Shown: positions 1-10,018, counted from the first letter of the stretch. The stretch is 64,000 bases of DNA from Chrysemys picta bellii (GCF_011386835.1 NW_027052935.1:1-64000), one strand, 5' to 3'. Numbers and translations: made by a program. The notes: a model not told the origin generated them from the letters alone.

Positions 1-230
1 GGGACAAAATCCCAGGGAGGGAATAAAATTCTGCCACCTTAAACTAGTGTTTTCCATGCCTAGAATTCAGCTGGCACGAGACATATCAGACTGAGCAGGT
101 TCCAAAACCTCTTGGAGCCTCTTACCTTCTAAACAGGGACGTCTGTTTTCTAGTAAAATCAGTAAAAGGAAAGGAGAAAACTGGAGAGAGGCTCCTGCTC
201 GCACTCACATACGTGAACCCTAATACTCTC

Positions 231-392
231 TCAGTCCTCAAAGAGAGACCTCGAGAAGGAGACTTGCTGAAGCAAAGCCACAGGGGTCTCTGAGGTTTCC
301 CTGGCCCTGCCCGCCTGTCCTGCCTGGCTCATGTCAGCATCTCTCTCTGAGGTCACCACCTTCCTAACACCTTTGACCAGTACGCTGAGGTC
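231..392 (-). other. Minus-strand exon-like open segment of the monomer
   Basis: Read on the minus strand, this gives 53 open codons followed by TGA (231-233), with a stretch reading VREVVTSERDADxSQ. In most other monomers it is preceded by a splice-acceptor-like string (ccttttgcag, minus strand). Here that string is altered. The frame is broken in some monomers: U1 has an in-frame TGA from cctgtcatgcc, and the monomer at 21584 has a 1-bp deletion. It could be a terminal exon of a gene caught in the array or a chance open frame. I do not recognise the protein. Confidence 0.3.
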
Positions 393-589
393 CTTGAAAA
401 AGCCTTTGTGATATCACTGCCACACCCAACCAAACCCTAAAGTGCTCATGTCCTGCTGTTGGCCTGACACTTTGAAGGTTTGAGCTACTCTCTGTGGATC
501 ACCCCACTCAATGCGTCTTCATTCTAGGAAGCAAGCCGGCTAGACAGTAAAAGATCAGAGGCTGCTCCCAATGCTACACTCAGTGTTTC

Positions 590-770
590 CAAAATTACTA
601 CACTTTCTGGCCACAAGAGACCTTTAGAGCATCTCATCTAACCCCCTCCATATCATAGGCTTCCAGTATAGTATAATAGTTACTTTTTGGGCACACACAT
701 TCCAGAGAGGCATATAATCTTCAATCAATGACATCAAGAGATGGAGAATCCACCACTTTCCATTTTAGTG
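590..770 (-). repeat. Old CR1-like 3' end built into every monomer
   Basis: On the minus strand the block reads ggtggattctcc...agatgcctttctgg...tactataCAGGAAGCC...gtctcttctggccataaa in the better-kept monomers. This resembles the 3' end of CR1-type LINEs (the last coding part plus the agatga...ggtctcttctggcc tail). It lies directly before the anchor in every monomer, so it was already part of the monomer before amplification. It is strongly diverged from the young CR1 copies here. Confidence 0.65.
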
Positions 771-2374
771 AGTGCCAGGTTGCTCCATTTCCCCTTCCAC
801 TAGCTCCCCATTTACAGTGAGCCAGAGCAGTACCTGCAGCAGGGAGCAGGAGTTGCTGAAGGCCTCAGAGGCACAGCCCCTGCAGCGTCACAGGCACCTG
901 GCGCAAGTGCCGGATGATGCGGAGCTGGTGCATCACTTTGGCCGTGACGTCCTCCTGCTGCAAGGGAACGAGAACCTGTCAGAGACTCAAATGCCCAGAG
1001 GTATCAGGGGGAATTAAGGCCACCTGGAAGCAGCAGTATTTCCACCCAGCACCTGCCCACCACTGAGGGATGAATTCTCCTCCTCAACACCAGAATGGAG
1101 TCTTCTTCTCCTTTCCGGTAACCTCCAGTGCCAACCCCCATCCTTGTAGGATTAGCATCTGCTACCTCCCCCTCAGTGCCCTTGACAGCTGTTCCACCTC
1201 CAAACCACAGCTCAAGTTATCAAAACCCTCTTCTCCACCCCCACCCAGGTTGGGCAGGGAGGTGGCTCTAGCAGGGGGGGCAGGAGGGATTCTGGCAGCA
1301 GTGAAGTGGGTTGCGGGGAGGTTGAGATCTTGCTCCAAGTCATCCCAGACACTAATGCTAAGCCACAGGATGGCAGCATCTAGTGTCAGTGGAGTCGAAG
1401 CACTATTTCAACCTCACAGTATTGGATCAACTTTCCACAAGGGGAGGTGAAGAGCACCCCCAGCAACACACACACACCCCACTCCTGGTGGTGGGAGGGG
1501 AACAGGAGAAAGGACAAAAGAAGTAAGAGTTGAAGAGAAAGGAAGGAGGGATGGAGGAAAAGGTAAAACAAAAAGGACAAAACCTAATGTCCCCAGTGAT
1601 TCCACGGGACAAAATCCCAGGGAGGGAATAAAATTCTGCCACCTTGAGCTAGTGTTTTCCATGCCTAGAATTCAGCTGGCACCAGGTGGATCAGACTGAA
1701 AAGGTTACAAACCTCTCCGAGGCTCTTACCTTCTTAACAGGGACGTCTGTTTTCTAGTAAAATCAGTAAAGAGAAAGGAGAAATCTCGAAAGAGGCTCCT
1801 GCTCGTACTCACATACGTCAGCCCTAATACTCTCTCAGTCCTCAAAGAGAGACCTCGAGAAGGAGACTTGCTGAAGCAAAGCCACAGGTGTCTCTGAGGT
1901 TTCCCTGGCCCTGTGCTCCTGTCATGCCTGGCTGATGTCAGCATCTCTCTCTGAGGTCACCACCTCCCTAACAACTTTGACCAATAGGCTGAGCTCCTGC
2001 AAAAGTCCTTTGTGATGTCACTGTCACACCCAACCATCCCCTGAAGTGCTAATGTCCTGCTGCTGGCCTGACACTATGAAGGTTTGAGCTACTCTCTGGG
2101 GATCACCCCACTCCATGCGTCTTCATTCTACGAAGCAAGCCGGCCAAAGAGTAAAACATCAGAGGCTGCTCCCAATGCTACACTCAGTGTTTCCAAAATT
2201 AGTAGACTTGATGGGCAGAAGAGACCTTTAGAGCATCTAATCTAAGCCCCTGCATATCATAGGCTTCCTGTATAGTACAATAGTTACTTTTTGGGCACAC
2301 ACATTCCAGAAAGGCATCTAGTCTTCATGAAATGACATCAAGAGATGGAGAATCCACCACTTTCCCTTTTAGTG
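771..2374. repeat. Array monomer U1 (long type, 1604 bp)
   Basis: A complete monomer without insertion. The exon-like segment is at 834-957, a short (CA)n tract at 1466-1477, and the purine tract at about 1485-1590. The second half (gtattggatcaactttccac, ccttgagctag, gaaaaggttac) matches the monomer at 45438-46460, so it belongs to the type that elsewhere carries the solo Gypsy LTR. It lacks that LTR here. Confidence 0.9.
834..957 (-). other. Exon-like block with splice-site-like borders
   Basis: On the minus strand, 124 bp is bordered upstream by tctcgttcccttgcag (acceptor-like) and downstream by gtactgctctgg (donor-like). The block is conserved in all anchored monomers that keep this region. 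The first frame reads QEDVTAKVMHQLR and then meets a stop. A second frame reads the later part as ASEAF.NSRSLLQ. Since no single frame is open across most copies, I treat it as a decayed exon candidate only. Confidence 0.25.
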
Positions 2375-2548
2375 AGTGCCAGGGGGCTCCATTTCCCCTT
2401 CCACTAGCACCCCATTTACAGGGAGCCAGAGCAGTACCTGCAGCAGGGAGTGGGAGTTGCTAAGGCCTCAGAGGAACAGCCCCTGCAGTGTCTCAGGAAC
2501 CTGGCGTAAGTGCCGGATGATGCGGAGCTGGTGCATCACTTTGGCCGT

Positions 2549-3194
2549 GGGGGGGGGGAGGCTTTTGTTTGTGTTCTTTGTTTTGGTTGTGCGTTCGCTC
2601 TCGGGACTGAGGGGGACCAGACATCAATCCAGGTTCTCCACACCTTTCTAAACAAGTCTCTCCTATTTCTAACTTCTAAGTAAATAGCCAGGCAAGGCGT
2701 GTTAGTTTTCCTTTGTTTTCTCAACATGTAAATGTACCTTTTACTAGAGTGTTTATCTTTGTTTGCTGTACTTTGAACCTAAAACTAGAGGGGAGTCCTC
2801 TGAGCTCTTTAAGTTTGATTACCCTGTATGGTTATTTCCATACTGATTTTACAGAGATGATTTTTACCTTTTTCTTTAATTAAAAACCTTCTTTTTAAGA
2901 ACCTGATCGATTTTTTCCTTGTTTTAGATCCAAGGGGGTTGGATCTGTATTCACCAGGAGTTGGTGGGAGAAAGAAGTGGGAATGGTTAATTTCTCCTTG
3001 TTTTAAGATCCAAGGGGTTTGGATCTGTATTCACCAGGGAATTGGTGAAGGTCTCTCAAGGCTACCCAGGGAAGGAAATTAGCCTTGGAATGGTTGCAGC
3101 GGACCAGAGCTAAGCTGGTAGTTAAGCTTAGAAGTTTTCATGCAGGCCCCTACATTTGTACCCTAAAGTTCAAAGTGGGGATACAGCCTTGACA
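2549..3194 (+). repeat. 5'-truncated Gypsy LTR
   Basis: Collinear with the complete solo LTRs at 25887-26736 and 46469-47319, from gaggcttttgtttgtg to the terminal ttgaca. About the first 180 bp of the LTR are missing. It has two copies of the internal repeat with gatccaagg...ttggatctg...ttggtg, where the solo LTRs have three. The element-specific leader follows directly. Confidence 0.85.
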
Positions 3195-3537
3195 TGGTGG
3201 TAGCGGTGGGATCATTTTAAACCCAAAGCCAGTGAGATTTTTTTTTCTTTCTAGCTGCTTGAAAAGCAGAGCTGGAGATAGATGCATATCTTCTCTCTCC
3301 TTGCCTGAAGGCAGAGGTGTTAAGTTTTTTTAACAAGGGCCTTTGTTAAGAGAAGTGTTCAAATGAGCAAAGGACAGGGTAAAAGGAATTTACAAGCTGA
3401 ATTGTTTTTTTTTTCTTTTTACATCCTCGGGAGTAGCTAGTTAGAAAGTCTCTCTTAACTCAGCAGCAGCCAGAGCTGAGAGCTTCCCAGTTTCAGTCAA
3501 CTGCAGAGGGGGTGACCCAGCACAAGAAAACAGGAAA
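3195..3537 (+). other. Gypsy leader with presumed primer binding site
   Basis: Non-coding sequence between the LTR end and the gag-like frame. The first bases after the LTR (tggtggtagcggtggg) are where a tRNA primer site is expected. I cannot match them to a specific tRNA by eye. The rest has several poly-T runs and no reading frame of note. Confidence 0.55.
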
Positions 3538-3768
3538 ATGACTACCAAAGAAGTAGCTAAAAAAATAGAACTGGCCAAACTAAAAGCAGAAGAAAATGAA
3601 AGAAAACATCAGAGACTGCTTCAATTAACAAAACTCAAGACACAGCAGAGAAAAAGAGAAGAAAAAGCCAAAGAGGAGGCCCACAAGAGAGAGATGAAGT
3701 TGAAAGAAAAAGAAATGGAGCTGAAAAAAAAAAGAGATGGAGGAGAGAGAAAAAGAAAGGAAGCATGA
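3538..3768 (+). pseudogene. Gypsy gag-like coiled-coil fragment
   Basis: A 76-codon frame starting at MTTKEVAKK. It is almost entirely Lys/Glu/Arg with heptad-like spacing, as in the coiled-coil region of some Gypsy gag proteins of reptiles. The frame ends just after an A-run at about 3724-3733. The neighbouring frame beginning at 3737 continues with the same charged composition (REKERKHELE), so a small indel in the A-run broke the frame. No matrix, capsid or zinc-knuckle region is present, so most of gag is missing. Confidence 0.6.
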
Positions 3769-5269
3769 ACTGGAAGTAGCAAAGGCTAAGCAAGCTTTCA
3801 CCCCCATCCCTGTTCCTGAGCCGTCCACCAGGGCCCCGGCTGTGTTACCAGAGACCCAGACAAAGGTGGTGGAACCGGATCCCCTGCCAACGACTGCAAC
3901 AGCCGTAGTGAATCCAATCCCAGAGACCCAGCCAAAGCCAGTCCCAGAACCGGAACTGGCAACGCAACCAGCACCAGGACCATTGCCAGCACTGAGTCCA
4001 GCGCTTGCAAACCCGTCTACAACTCCAACGCCAGAGGGCACCAGCGAGCCTGACCTGGCGGAAGCAGCAGATAACCCTACCCAAGAGGCTCAGCCAGAGC
4101 CTGAGATACCACATAGTGCACCAGTGGACAGCGGATCACAGTCAATGGAAACAGCCCCAGCACCTGCATCACTTCCAGAGGGACCAAGCCCCAGTCCACA
4201 ATCCAAGGAGGAACTGATGTCTCCAGCATCAAGGAAACAGTTCCAGGCCGAGCAGGAAGCAGATAACAGCCTTCAGAAAGTTTGGGCGGCGGCGTGGAGC
4301 ACCCCACCGCCTCTCAGCTCTTCTAACCGATCCCGGTTTGTTATAGAACAAGGACTTTTATACAAGGAGACTCTTTCTGGTGGGCACCAGAAAAACTGGC
4401 ATCCTCAAAGACAGTTGGTAGTTCCCACTAAGTATCGGGTAAAGCTCTTGAGCTTAGCCCACGATCATCCCAGTGGCCATTCTGGGGTGAACAGAACCAA
4501 GGACCGGTTGGGGAAGTCCTTCCACTGGGAGGGAATGGGCAAGGACGTTGCTAATTATGTCCGGTCTTGTGAGGTGTACCAACGAGTGGAAAAGCCCCAA
4601 GACCAGGTTAAAGCCCCTCTCCAGCCACTACCCATAATTAAGGTCCCATTTCAGCACGTAGCTGTGAATATTCTGGGTCCTTTTCCCAAAAAGACACCCA
4701 AAGGAAAGCAGTACGTACTGACTTTCATGGATTTTGTTACCCGATGGCCGGAAGCAGTACCCTTAAGCAACACCAGGGCTAAAAGTGTGTGCCAGGCATT
4801 AACAGACATTTTTGCCGGGGTAGATTGGCCCTCCAACATCCTTGCAGATTCGGGAACTAATTTCCTGGCAGGGACCATGAAAAACCTGTGGGAAGCTCAT
4901 GGGGTGAATCACTTGGTTGCCACCCCTTACCACCATAAAACCAATGGCCTGGTGGAGAGGTTTAATAAAACTTTGGGGGCCATAATATGTAAATTCATAA
5001 ATGAACACTCCAATAATTGGGACCTAGTGTTGCAGCAGTTGCTTTTCGCCTACAGGGCTGTACCACATCCCAGTTTAGGGTTTTCACCATTTGAACTTGT
5101 GTATGGCCGCAAGGTTAAGGGGCCATTACAGTTGGTGAAACAGCAATGGGAGGGGCTTACGCCTTCTCCAGGAACTAACATTCTAAACTTTGTAAGCAAC
5201 CTACAAAGCACCCTCCGACACTCTTTAGCCCTTGCTAAAGAAAACCTAAAAAATGCTCAGAAAGAGTAA
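3737..5269 (+). pseudogene. Gypsy integrase (inactive) with proline-rich N-terminus
   Basis: 510 codons. Residues 1-20 continue the gag-like coiled coil, and about 20-165 are a Pro/Glu/Thr-rich linker. The integrase zinc-binding region is about 235-285, with His at 242-248 and Cys 278, but Tyr 281 stands where the second Cys is expected. The catalytic core is about 300-460. The expected first Asp is Asn 311, while Asp 371 and Glu 407 are kept with 35 residues between them, the classic D-35-E spacing. Key signatures are GPFPKK, DSGTNF and GLVERFNKTL. The frame ends at 5269 by a frameshift, and the integrase C-terminus continues from about 5260 in the next frame. With two key residues changed and a frameshift, the enzyme is dead. 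Confidence 0.85.
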
Positions 5270-5831
5270 AAAGGCCTGGTATGATAAACATTCCAGAGAA
5301 CGGTCCTTCAAAGTAGGAAACCAAGTCATGGTCTTAAAGGCGCTCCAGGCCCATAAAATGGAAGCGTCGTGGAAAGGACCATTCGCGGTCCAGGAGCGCC
5401 TAGGAGCTGTTAATTATCTCATAGCCTCCCCCACCTCCAACATAAAGCCCAAGGTATACCATGTTAATTCTCTTAAGCCCTTTTATTCCAAAAAATTAAA
5501 CGTTTGCCAGTTTACAGCCCAGAAAACAAATAACGCAAAGTGGCCTAAAGGTGTCTATTACGAAGAAAAAAAGGATGGTGGCGTAGAAGAGGTGAACCTC
5601 TCCACGACCCTTGGACGTCTGCAGCGACAGCAGATCAAGGAGCTGTGCACAAGCTTTGCACCAATTTTCTCAGCCACTCCAAAACGGACCGAACGGGCAT
5701 ACCACTCCATTAACACAGGTAATGCTCACCCAATTAGAACCCCACCCTACCGGGAGTCACCTCATGACAAAACTGCTATACAAAGGGAGATCCAGGACAT
5801 ACTACTGATGGGTATAATCCGCCCCTCTAAT
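5253..5831 (+). pseudogene. Integrase C-terminus joined to RT N-terminus
   Basis: This frame begins in the last bases of the previous one. Its first 75 or so codons are the integrase C-terminal domain (FKVGNQVMVL, WKGPFAVQERL, HVNSLKPFY). After a linker of about 45 residues it reads LQRQQIKELC, PIRTPPYRES and IREIQDILLMGIIRPSN-like sequence, which is the stretch just before and at the start of a Gypsy reverse transcriptase. Gypsy homology ends at about 5831. The frame runs on by chance to 5879 through the array purine tract. Integrase and RT are joined within a single open frame, so the order is not a later rearrangement at a visible breakpoint. Confidence 0.8.
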
Positions 5832-6365
5832 AGGTGGTGGGAGGGGAACAGGAGAAAGGACAAAAGAAGTAAGAGATGAAGAGAAAGGAAGGAGGGATGG
5901 AGGAAAAGGTAAAACGAAAAGGACAAACCCTAATGTCCCCAGTGATTCTACGGGACAAAATCCCAGGGAGGGAATAAAATTCTGACACATTAAACTAGTG
6001 TTTTCCATGCCTAGAATTCAGCTGGCACCAGATGGATCAGACTGAGCAGGTTCCAAAACCTCTTGGAGGCTCTTACCTTCTCAACAGGGACGTCTGTTTT
6101 CTAGTAAAATCAGTAAAAGGAAAGGAAAAAACTCGAAAGAGGCTCCTGCTCGCACTCAAATACATGAACCCTAATACTCTCTCAGTCCTCAAAGAGAGAC
6201 TTGGAGAAGGAGCGGCGAACAGCAGAGGCTAAGAGCGGGAGTTTGACTGGGAGTTCGCTTGGGGAGAGCTCACTGAGGCTTACATCCGCAGGTTTCTCTG
6301 AGTAGTTCCTGCAACAGTTGAGGAAGTTCTTAAGAAGACGGTGATGTGGAAGGTGAGCGATCAGA

Positions 6366-6674
6366 GATGACCTTGAGCGGATCACTGCAGACTATGTGGC
6401 TCTGGGAAGAAGGATAAAGGAGTTTGAGGCGCAAGTGGTGTTCTCGTCCATCCTCCCTGTGCAAGGAAAAGGCCGGGGTAGAGACCGTCGAATCGTGGAA
6501 GTCAACGAATGGCTACACAGGTGGTGTTGGAGAGAAGGCTTTGGATTCTTCAACCATGGGATGGTGTTCCAAGAAGGAGGAGTGCTAGGCAGAGACGGGC
6601 TCCACCTAACGAAGAGAGAGAAGAGCATCTTCGCCAGCAGGCTGGCTAACCTAGTGAGGAGGGCTTTAAACTAG
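6366..6674 (+). pseudogene. CR1 ORF1 C-terminal fragment (esterase-like domain end)
   Basis: An open frame without its own start, ending at TAG 6672-6674. It reads DYVALGRRIKEF, VVFSSILPVQG, GFGFFNHG and GRDGLHLTKREK. DGLHLT with nearby residues is the end of the SGNH-type esterase domain typical of CR1 ORF1 proteins. It is joined directly to 5' untranslated sequence, so the start of ORF1 and the first catalytic residues are deleted. It lies 44 bp upstream of the ORF2 start used here. Confidence 0.75.
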
Positions 6675-6718
6675 GTTCACCGGGGGAAGGAGACCAAAGC
6701 CCTGAGGTAAGTGGGGAA

Positions 6719-9208
6719 ATGGGATCCTGGGAGGAAGCACAAGCAGGAGAGCGCAAGGGGGGAGGACTCCTGTCTCATGCTGAGAAAGAGGGACGATCGA
6801 TGAGTTATCTTAAGTGCCTATACACAAATGCAAGAAGCCTGGGAAACAAGCTGGGAGAACTGGAAGTCCTGGCACAGTCAGGGAACTATGATGTGATTGG
6901 AATAACAGAGACTTGGTGGGATAACTCACATGACTGGAGTACTGTCATGGATGGATATAAACTGTTCAGGAAGGACAGGCAGGGCAGAAAAGGTGGGGGA
7001 GTTGCATTGTATGTAAGAGAGGAGTATGACTGCTCAGAGGTCCGGTATGAAACTGTAGAAAAACCTGAGAGTCTCTGGATAAAGTTGAAAAGTGTGAGCA
7101 ACAAGGGGGATGTCGTGGTTGGAGTCTGGTATAGACCACCAGACCAGGGGGATGAGGTGGACGAGGCTTTCTTCTGGCAACTAGCAGAAGTTGCTAGATC
7201 GCAGGCCCTGGTTCTCATGGGAGACTTTAATCACCCTGATATCTGCTAGGAGAGCAATACAGCGGTGAACAGACAATCCAGGAAGTTTTTGGAACGTGTA
7301 GGGCACAATTTCCTGGTGCAAGTGCTGGAGGAACCAACTAGGGGCAGAGCTTTTCTTGACCTGCTGCTCACAAACAGGGAAGAATTAGTAGGGGAAGCAA
7401 AAGTGGATGGGAACCTGGGAGGCAGTGACCATGAGATGGTCGAGTTCAGGATCCTGACACAAGGAAGAAAGGAGAGCAACAGAATATGGACCCTGGACTT
7501 CAGAAAAGCAGACTTTGACTCCCTCAGGGAACAGATGGGCAGGATCCCCTGGGAGAATAACATGAAGGGCAAAGGGGTCCAGGAGAGCTGGCTGTATTTT
7601 AAAGAATCCTTATTGCGGTTGCAGGAACAAACCATCCCGATGTGTAGAAAGAATAGTAAATATGGCAGGCGACCAGCTTGGCTAAAAAGTGAAATCCTTG
7701 CTGATCTTAAACGCAAAAAAGAAGCTTACAAGAAGTGGAAGATTGGACAAATGACCAGGGAGGAGTATAAAAATATTGCTCAGGCATGCAGGAGTGAAAT
7801 CAGGAAGGCCAAATCACACTTGGAGTTGCAGCTAGCAAGAGATGTTAAGAGTAACAAGAAGGGTTTCTTCAGGTATGTTAGCAACAAGAAGAAAGTCAAG
7901 GAAAGTGTGGGCCCCTTACTGAATGAGGGAGGCAACCTAGTGACCGAGGATGTGGAAAAAGCTAATGTACTCAATGCTTTTTTTGCCTCTGTCTTCACGA
8001 ACAAGGTCAGCTCCCAGACTGCTGCACTGGGCAGCACAATATGGGGAGAAGGTGACCAGCCCTCTGTGGAGAAAGAAGTGGTTCGGGACTATTTAGAAAA
8101 ACTGGACGTGCACAACTCCATGGGGCTGGATGCGCTGCATCCGAGGGTGCTAAAGGAGTTGGCGGATGAGATTGCACAGCCATTAGCCATTATTTTTGAA
8201 AACTCATGGCGATCGAGGGAGGTCCCGGATGACTGGAAAAAGGCTAATGTAGTGCCCATCTTTAAAAAAGGGAAGGAGGAGGATCCGGGGAACTACAGGC
8301 CAGTCAGCCTCACCTCAGTCCCTGGAAAAATCATGGAGCAGGTCCTCAAGGAATCAATGATGAAACACGTAGAGGAGAGGAAAGTGATCAGGAACAGTCA
8401 GCATGGATTCACCAAGGGGAAGTCGTGCCTGACTAACCTAATTGCCTTCTATGATGAGATAACTGGCTCTGTGGATGAGGGGAAAGCAGTGGATGTGTTA
8501 TTCCTTGACTTTAGCAAAGCTTTTGATACGCTCTCCCACAGTATTCTTGCCACCAAGTTAAAGAAGTATGGGCTGGATGAATGGACTGTAAGGTGGATAG
8601 AAAGCTGGCTGGATCGTCGGGCTCAACGGGTAGTGATCAATGGCTCCATGTCTAGTCGGCAGCCGGTTTCAAGCGGAGTAGTGCCCCAAGGGTCGGTCCT
8701 GGGGCCGGTTTTGTTTAATATCTTTATTAATGATCTGGAGGATGGTGTGGACTGCACTCTCAGCAAGTTTGCAGATGACACTAAACTAGGAGGCGTGGTA
8801 GATACGCTAGAGGGTAGGGATCGGATACAGAGGGACCTAGACAAATTAGAGGATTGGGCCAAAAAAAACCTGATGAAGTTCAACAAGGACAAGTGCAGAG
8901 TCCTGCACTTAGGACGGAAGAATCCCATGCACTGCTACAGACTAGGGACCGAATGGCTAGGTAGCAGTTCTGCAGAAAAGGACCTAGGGGTCACAGTGGA
9001 CGAGAGGCTGGATATGAGTCAACAGTGTGCTCTTGTTGCCAAGAAGGCTAACGGCATTTTGGGCTGTATAAGTAGGGGCATTGCCAGCAGATCGAGGAAC
9101 GTGATCGTTCCCCTTTATTCGACATTGGTGAGGCCTCATCTAGAATACTGTGTCCAGTTTTGGGCCTGTGGAAGCAGAGAAAGAGCTGACAGGAAGGGGA
9201 TGCAATGA
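6719..9208 (+). pseudogene. CR1 ORF2 part 1: endonuclease and reverse transcriptase
   Basis: In one frame but cut by TAG at 7247-7249, in GDFNHPDIC*, where other CR1s have Trp. Before the stop lies the APE-type endonuclease (TNARSLGNK, ITETWW, VWYRPP, GDFNHPD). After it comes SDHEM at 7424 (residues 54-58 of the second segment), then RT with [21 protein letters not shown] (catalytic Asp at 8507), PQGSVLGP and FADD (8768-8779). From 9167 the frame enters a solo LTR and stops at 9208. The same TAG occurs in copies 2-4, so it predates their duplication. The fall in reading frame is otherwise slight, which suggests a young element. Confidence 0.9.
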
Positions 9209-9609
9209 ATGACAGTTCGTTAGCAAGAGTTAGGCTAACAGTAACCCTAATAACGCGAGATTTGTAGAAGCGAGGAATGTGTGAGGTGGGTGAGAAAGAA
9301 CTGTGTAAGAAGTCATTATGACCTGGTATAGATAAGGTGTAGAAGACCTTGTGTAGATAAGGTATAGAAAATATTGTATGTTGGCAAGAGTCAAAACAAG
9401 TGAAGAAATGAGATATCAAGATGGCCTATGTATAAACAAAACGCAGCTGTCCCTCGTTATTTCTGTAATGAAAGGTATAAATGCTTGCTGTAATTAGTTA
9501 CCTGGGAGAGACCTGCTTAGCTCTCTCCCTCTGGGCAATTGTGAGAGTTAATAAAGCATCTGACTTGCTGTACCTAAACAAATAGTGAGAACTCTGTTTT
9601 TCTCCGACA
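9167..9609 (+). mobile_element. Solo LTR (443 bp) nested in CR1 copy 1
   Basis: Starts TGTGGAAGCAG and ends CTCCGACA, with 4-bp target duplications ggcc at 9163-9166 and 9610-9613. Removing the LTR and one ggcc leaves continuous CR1 sequence. A TATA box (TATAAA 9476-9481) and poly-A signal (AATAAA 9550-9555) are placed as in a retroviral LTR. The 447 bp added is a multiple of three, but stops inside it break ORF2. A 4-bp duplication fits class I endogenous retroviruses. No internal viral sequence is present. Confidence 0.85.
9476..9481 (+). promoter_or_regulatory. TATA box of the nested solo LTR
   Basis: TATAAA in gaaaggtataaatgc, 74 bp before AATAAA at 9550-9555. The same pair occurs in the LTR copies at 20142-20584, 39418-39849 and 60243-60685. 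Activity is not known. Confidence 0.6.
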
Positions 9610-9613
9610 GGCC

Positions 9614-10018
9614 CCACACAACAAGAAGGATGTGGAAAAATTGGAAAGAGTCCAGCGGAGAGCAACAAAAATGATTAGGGGTCTGGAGCACATGACTTTT
9701 GAGGAGAGGCTGAGGGAACTGGGATTGTTTAGTCTCCAGAAGAGAAGAATGAGGGGGGATTTGATAGCAGCCTTCAACTACCTGAAGGGGGGTTCCAAAG
9801 AGGATGGAGCTCGGTTGTTCTCAGTGGTGGCAGATGACAGAACAAGGAGCAATGGTCTCAAGTTGCAGTGGGGGAGGTCCAGGTTGGATATTAGGAAACA
9901 CTATTTCACTAGGAGGGTGGTGAAGCACTGGAATGCGTTACCTAGGGAGGTGGTGGAGTCTCCTTCCTTGGAGGTTTTTAAGGCCCGGCTTGACAAAGCC
10001 CTGGCTGGGATGATTTAG
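9614..10018 (+). pseudogene. CR1 ORF2 part 2: C-terminal region
   Basis: Continues ORF2 after the solo LTR, in the same frame: [38 protein letters not shown], then [15 protein letters not shown] and TAG. This is the conserved CR1 C-terminal region before the short 3' untranslated tail. The tail (10019-10105) ends in the ATTCTATG octamer repeat used as the CR1 3' end. Confidence 0.88.

Larger units (their letters stand above)
1..770. repeat. Array monomer U0 (partial, 3' part)
   Basis: The last 770 bp of a long-type monomer. It starts just after the purine-rich tract, with the usual motifs (gggacaaaatcccaggg, ctagaattcagctgg, gaagcaagccgg). It contains a minus-strand open segment at 231-392 and an old minus-strand CR1 end at about 590-770. 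No gene on either strand is convincing. Confidence 0.9.
2549..5831 (+). mobile_element. Truncated Ty3/Gypsy retrotransposon, integrase before RT
   Basis: Consists of a 5'-truncated LTR (2549-3194), a leader (3195-3537), a gag-like coiled coil, a proline-rich linker, integrase and the first part of a reverse transcriptase. It stops abruptly at 5831, where the array purine tract resumes. No 3' LTR and no target duplication are seen, since both ends are cut. The integrase-then-RT order is that of the Gmr1-like branch of Ty3/Gypsy elements rather than the usual RT-RNaseH-integrase order. No protease or RNase H is seen. Confidence 0.8.

Noticed and set aside
772..1017. Recurrent plus-strand frames beginning MPGGSISPSTSS at each anchor (about 81 codons)
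   Set aside because: They follow from the conserved monomer sequence. Several copies are interrupted or shifted, no start context or homology is recognised, and the opposite strand is as open.
1414..1662. Minus-strand frames rich in Ser, Phe, Pro and Cys-Val repeats (MENTSSRWQNF and similar)
   Set aside because: Translation of the purine tract and CA repeat; low complexity and length varies with the microsatellite.
7246..7716. Long minus-strand frames opposite CR1 ORF2 (156 and 101 codons, repeated in each copy)
   Set aside because: Shadows of the real CR1 reading frame on the plus strand.
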